Source of the DNA: an uncultured Lachnospiraceae bacterium
GTDB taxonomy: Bacteria; Bacillota; Clostridia; Lachnospirales; Lachnospiraceae
Length of the DNA stretch: 17,684 bases
Reading direction: 5' to 3'
Assembly (NCBI GenBank): GCA_910579865.1
Contig: CAJTXA010000038.1
Coordinates: 1-17,684, forward strand
Position numbers and translations under genes: made by a program. The notes beneath the pieces are model-generated. The model was not told where the DNA came from, made no database searches, and saw only the letters and a program-made list of their open reading frames with translations. Shown one piece after another: positions 15,550 to 17,684 of this stretch (its first letter is position 1; every line of letters starts with the position of its first letter).

Positions 15550-16272
15550 ATGAATGAAATACAAACTAGTTTGAAATGTATTTTATGCGAATTATTAAAA
15601 GATGTAGAAGTACAAGAAAATATAAGAAAGATTGTAAGAAGTAATCACAATTCTACAGAAGAATTTCAATGGAGGATGAAAGAGTTAGAGAGAGAAAAAG
15701 AAATTCTTTATCATCAACTAGAAGAAGTTCATATGGAGTGTGAAATGTTACATGAGAAATGTAAGAAATTAGAAAAAGAGAAAAAGGAACTTCAAAGTGC
15801 AAAAGAGGAGATTGGAAAGCAGCTTCAAAATCAGAAAAAGGAATTTGAACCATTAGAAGAAATTAGTGGTATTTGGCAAGGAATGTTAAAGTTGGAAAAA
15901 GGTCAAAAATCTTATTTAAGAAATTTATGTGGTTCTTGGGATATTAAATCTTTTGTAGCACTAGGAAAAGATAAAAATGGAATTAAACAATTATGGAATT
16001 TTATTAGAGATGAAATTATGACTTCCAACCGAAAGATGGAACAGATACGAACGTTAGCCAAATTTTTTGATTTATGCATTGAAGTTTATAATAATACAAA
16101 TTTAAGAAAGGAACGTTATGAAAAAATAAATGTAATAATCGGTAAAGAGTATGATTCTAGAAAATATATTAAAACTTCAGAAAGTATAGTAAATGGAGCA
16201 ATTCAGGAGGTAGTCTTGAATGGCTATCATATACAAGAAGATATTATGAAACCGATTGTGATTGTGAGGTAG
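15550..16272 (+). CDS. Coiled-coil protein with a GrpE-like C-terminal tail
   Basis: A 240-residue soluble protein. Residues 1-35 are helical with a CILCELL segment. Residues about 37-105 form a strong Glu/Lys heptad coiled coil (MKELEREKEILYHQLEEVHM and on). A helical middle (105-195) follows, and the last 25 residues read NGAIQEVVLNGYHI then DIMKPIVIVR. This tail fits the GrpE pattern G-x-I-x-x-V-x-x-x-G-Y, then I/L-x-P-x-x-V-x-V, and the order long coil then small beta domain is that of GrpE, the Hsp70 nucleotide-exchange factor. It is not the standard GrpE: no hrcA or dnaK gene is near and the middle differs. I infer a divergent GrpE-like partner of an Hsp70-like protein. The next gene starts 4 bases after its stop. 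Confidence 0.6.
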   Translation: MNEIQTSLKCILCELLKDVEVQENIRKIVRSNHNSTEEFQWRMKELEREKEILYHQLEEVHMECEMLHEKCKKLEKEKKELQSAKEEIGKQLQNQKKEFEPLEEISGIWQGMLKLEKGQKSYLRNLCGSWDIKSFVALGKDKNGIKQLWNFIRDEIMTSNRKMEQIRTLAKFFDLCIEVYNNTNLRKERYEKINVIIGKEYDSRKYIKTSESIVNGAIQEVVLNGYHIQEDIMKPIVIVR

Positions 16273-16276
16273 AAAG

Positions 16277-17684
16277 ATGGAAAAAAAGTGGAATATTATG
16301 GATAAAAAGGAGACCAGAGAAAAGTGCTGTCAAATGGAATCTGTCATTCAGAATATTTTTAAAATACCAAATAATTGGATAAATGGATTTATTCGTTTGG
16401 TAAGTTTAGAAGGGACTTGGTATCAGCATAGAGCAACGGATCTTTTTATTCCAATGGAGCAAGGATATCTAGATAAGCTATTTCGAACAGAACAAAGACC
16501 AGAAAGAAGCTCTATTCGTATAAATGCTGGAATGATTGCTTGGGATTACTTAAAAGAAGAAGAGGCATTGAAAATTCTTCCAAGTCTTCCTACATCTAAT
16601 ATGCCAAAAGCGTTTGGAACAGCTGGTTTGGGAGAAAGGTGTAGAGGAAAAAGGATATTTTTACAAGATGGAAGTGTATATGATGACGGATTGAAAAGAG
16701 TTCGTTTTTTACAAAGAAATGAAGAGGGAACTATTTTACAAGTTTATCATTTAGAGGATAGATATAGCAGAAAAGATACAATATCATGGAACTATGATAT
16801 TTATTTATGGGCGAAACTAGGTGTGATTCCATCTGTATTATATACAGTAAAAGATTGCTGGAATACGATGCAATTTTTGATTAGTAATTTTCATTATATT
16901 GACTTTGGAGATTTTATAGGAATGGAAGAAAAAAAAGAAACTCCAGCTAAAGCAATATCTTCAGAAATGCCAATAAAATCAGGGATTGCCACAAAATCAG
17001 TTACTTCTGCTAGGTTTGGAACGTCGATGAAAACAGAGACAAAGGTAAAATCAGAAATGCCAACAGGACTTGTAGGTTCTCAAAAGGCAGGAATGAAAAT
17101 TTCATCAGAAACTCCAGCACAATCACAAATAAAACAAGAGGAAAAAACAATTTCATTTAAGCCAGAATTAGAGAGAAAATCAGAAACTCTAATAAAGTTA
17201 GAACCAGAAGTAAAGTTAAATGAACAGATAAAATCACAAATTGATCAAAAAGTTTTGATAGAGTCAGAGCCACAAGAAAATTTAGAGGTACAAAAAGAGT
17301 CCAAATTTGAAGAGGAGGTAAAGTTAGAGGAAGCAAAATTGCAAGTTGAACCAGAAGATTTCTCACAAGCAGAACAAGAAAGTAAAGAAGAAGTTATAAA
17401 AGAGGTAGAATCCAAATTACAGACAAGTTCAGAACTTTTAATAGAACCAGAGGAAGAAATAACACAAAAAATTTTAGAAGAAGCTACAAAAGAAGTAACC
17501 CCAGAAGTTTTAGAAGAAGTAACAAAAGAAGCAACCCCAGAAGTTTTAGAAGAAGTAACGAAAGAAGCAATCCCAGAAGTTTTAGAAGAAGTAACGAAAG
17601 AAGCAATCCCAGAAGTTTTAGAAGAAGTAACAAAAGAAGCAACCCCAGAAGTTTTAGAAGAAGTAACGAAAGAAGCAATCCCAG
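16277..17684 (+). CDS. Large unrecognised protein with Lys/Glu/Pro-rich repeat tail (runs off the window)
   Basis: An open frame of 469 codons with no stop before the window end. ATG 16277 has GAGGT 6 bases upstream, overlapping the stop of the preceding gene, so the two are coupled. Residues 1 to about 218 look folded: Trp/Tyr-rich text such as WINGFIRLVSLEGTWYQHR, FIPMEQGYLDKLF, RSSIRINAGMIAWDYL, WNYDIYLWAKLGVIPSVLY and FHYIDFGDFIGME. Residues about 219-403 are low-complexity Lys/Glu/Ser/Pro, probably disordered. From residue 404 a 12-residue unit TKEAxPEVLEEV repeats to the edge. No signal peptide, membrane helix or known domain was recognised. The C-terminal end is outside the window. Confidence 0.75.
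   Translation, partial: MEKKWNIMDKKETREKCCQMESVIQNIFKIPNNWINGFIRLVSLEGTWYQHRATDLFIPMEQGYLDKLFRTEQRPERSSIRINAGMIAWDYLKEEEALKILPSLPTSNMPKAFGTAGLGERCRGKRIFLQDGSVYDDGLKRVRFLQRNEEGTILQVYHLEDRYSRKDTISWNYDIYLWAKLGVIPSVLYTVKDCWNTMQFLISNFHYIDFGDFIGMEEKKETPAKAISSEMPIKSGIATKSVTSARFGTSMKTETKVKSEMPTGLVGSQKAGMKISSETPAQSQIKQEEKTISFKPELERKSETLIKLEPEVKLNEQIKSQIDQKVLIESEPQENLEVQKESKFEEEVKLEEAKLQVEPEDFSQAEQESKEEVIKEVESKLQTSSELLIEPEEEITQKILEEATKEVTPEVLEEVTKEATPEVLEEVTKEAIPEVLEEVTKEAIPEVLEEVTKEATPEVLEEVTKEAIP
17486..17684 (+). repeat. 36-bp in-frame tandem repeat array
   Basis: Five full 36-base units begin at 17486, 17522, 17558, 17594 and 17630, and a sixth is cut at the window end. Each encodes TKEA(T/I)PEVLEEV; the first has Val for Ala. 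Units differ only in two linked codons: ACA with ACC (units 2 and 5) or ACG with ATC (units 3, 4 and 6). A partial degenerate unit, KILEEA, precedes the array. The repeat length is a multiple of three, so copy changes keep the frame. Confidence 0.95.

Noticed and set aside
17484..17678. Leucine-rich minus-strand open frame of 64 codons
   Set aside because: It is the antisense shadow of the 36-bp repeat array; its LLLLKLLGLL pattern arises from TTA/GAA codons on the plus strand, and it has no ribosome site.
17486..17684. CRISPR-like 36-bp repeats
   Set aside because: Units are directly adjacent with no spacers and keep the reading frame of a CDS; no cas genes are present.

Overview
The window looks like a chromosomal piece from a low-GC, Gram-positive anaerobe, most likely Clostridia of the Lachnospiraceae type. 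The reasons are strongly AT-biased codon use, strong AGGAG-type ribosome binding sites, a hisS-aspS pair, a Fur-family regulator with a zinc-type ABC transporter, and a DUF4132/DUF5724-like giant protein. This placement is inference from gene content; nothing here fixes genus or species. No rRNA, tRNA, IS element or CRISPR array was seen.

Layout. (1) 1-573: the tail of an upstream gene, then a very short membrane protein that looks like the two ends of an FtsX/BceB-type ABC permease joined after a large internal loss. (2) 613-3938: a perfect-consensus promoter, hisS and aspS, closed by a strong hairpin shared with the convergent operon. (3) 3944-5747, minus strand: a threonine-aldolase-family PLP enzyme, a DUF1294 membrane protein and a GNAT acetyltransferase, tightly packed. 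(4) 5870-10042, plus strand: a probable zinc operon (Fur/Zur-like repressor, ZnuA-like lipoprotein, ZnuC-like ATPase, ZnuB-like permease), followed 28 bases later by a tRNA-dihydrouridine synthase whose start must be non-AUG. A 22-bp near-palindrome overlaps the promoter and is the obvious candidate operator. (5) 10088-15282, minus strand: a 139-residue protein followed by the wreck of a gene of about 1,580 codons (HEAT-like repeats plus a DUF4132-type C-terminus). It is broken by one nonsense codon and three one-base frameshifts, each lying in a poly(A) tract. (6) 15550-17684, plus strand: a coiled-coil protein with a GrpE-like C-terminal tail, then a large unrecognised CDS that runs off the window. 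That CDS has a folded N-terminal part, a long Lys/Glu/Pro-rich tail and an array of 12-residue (36-bp) repeats at the window edge.

Working together. The two synthetases form a housekeeping unit. The fur-znuACB genes form a self-regulated metal uptake unit, with dus apparently read as its last gene. The most interesting part is the right end, where a decayed DUF4132-family giant lies divergent from a two-gene set (GrpE-like coiled-coil protein plus repeat protein) of unknown function. The latter may be the start of a larger locus continuing beyond the window.
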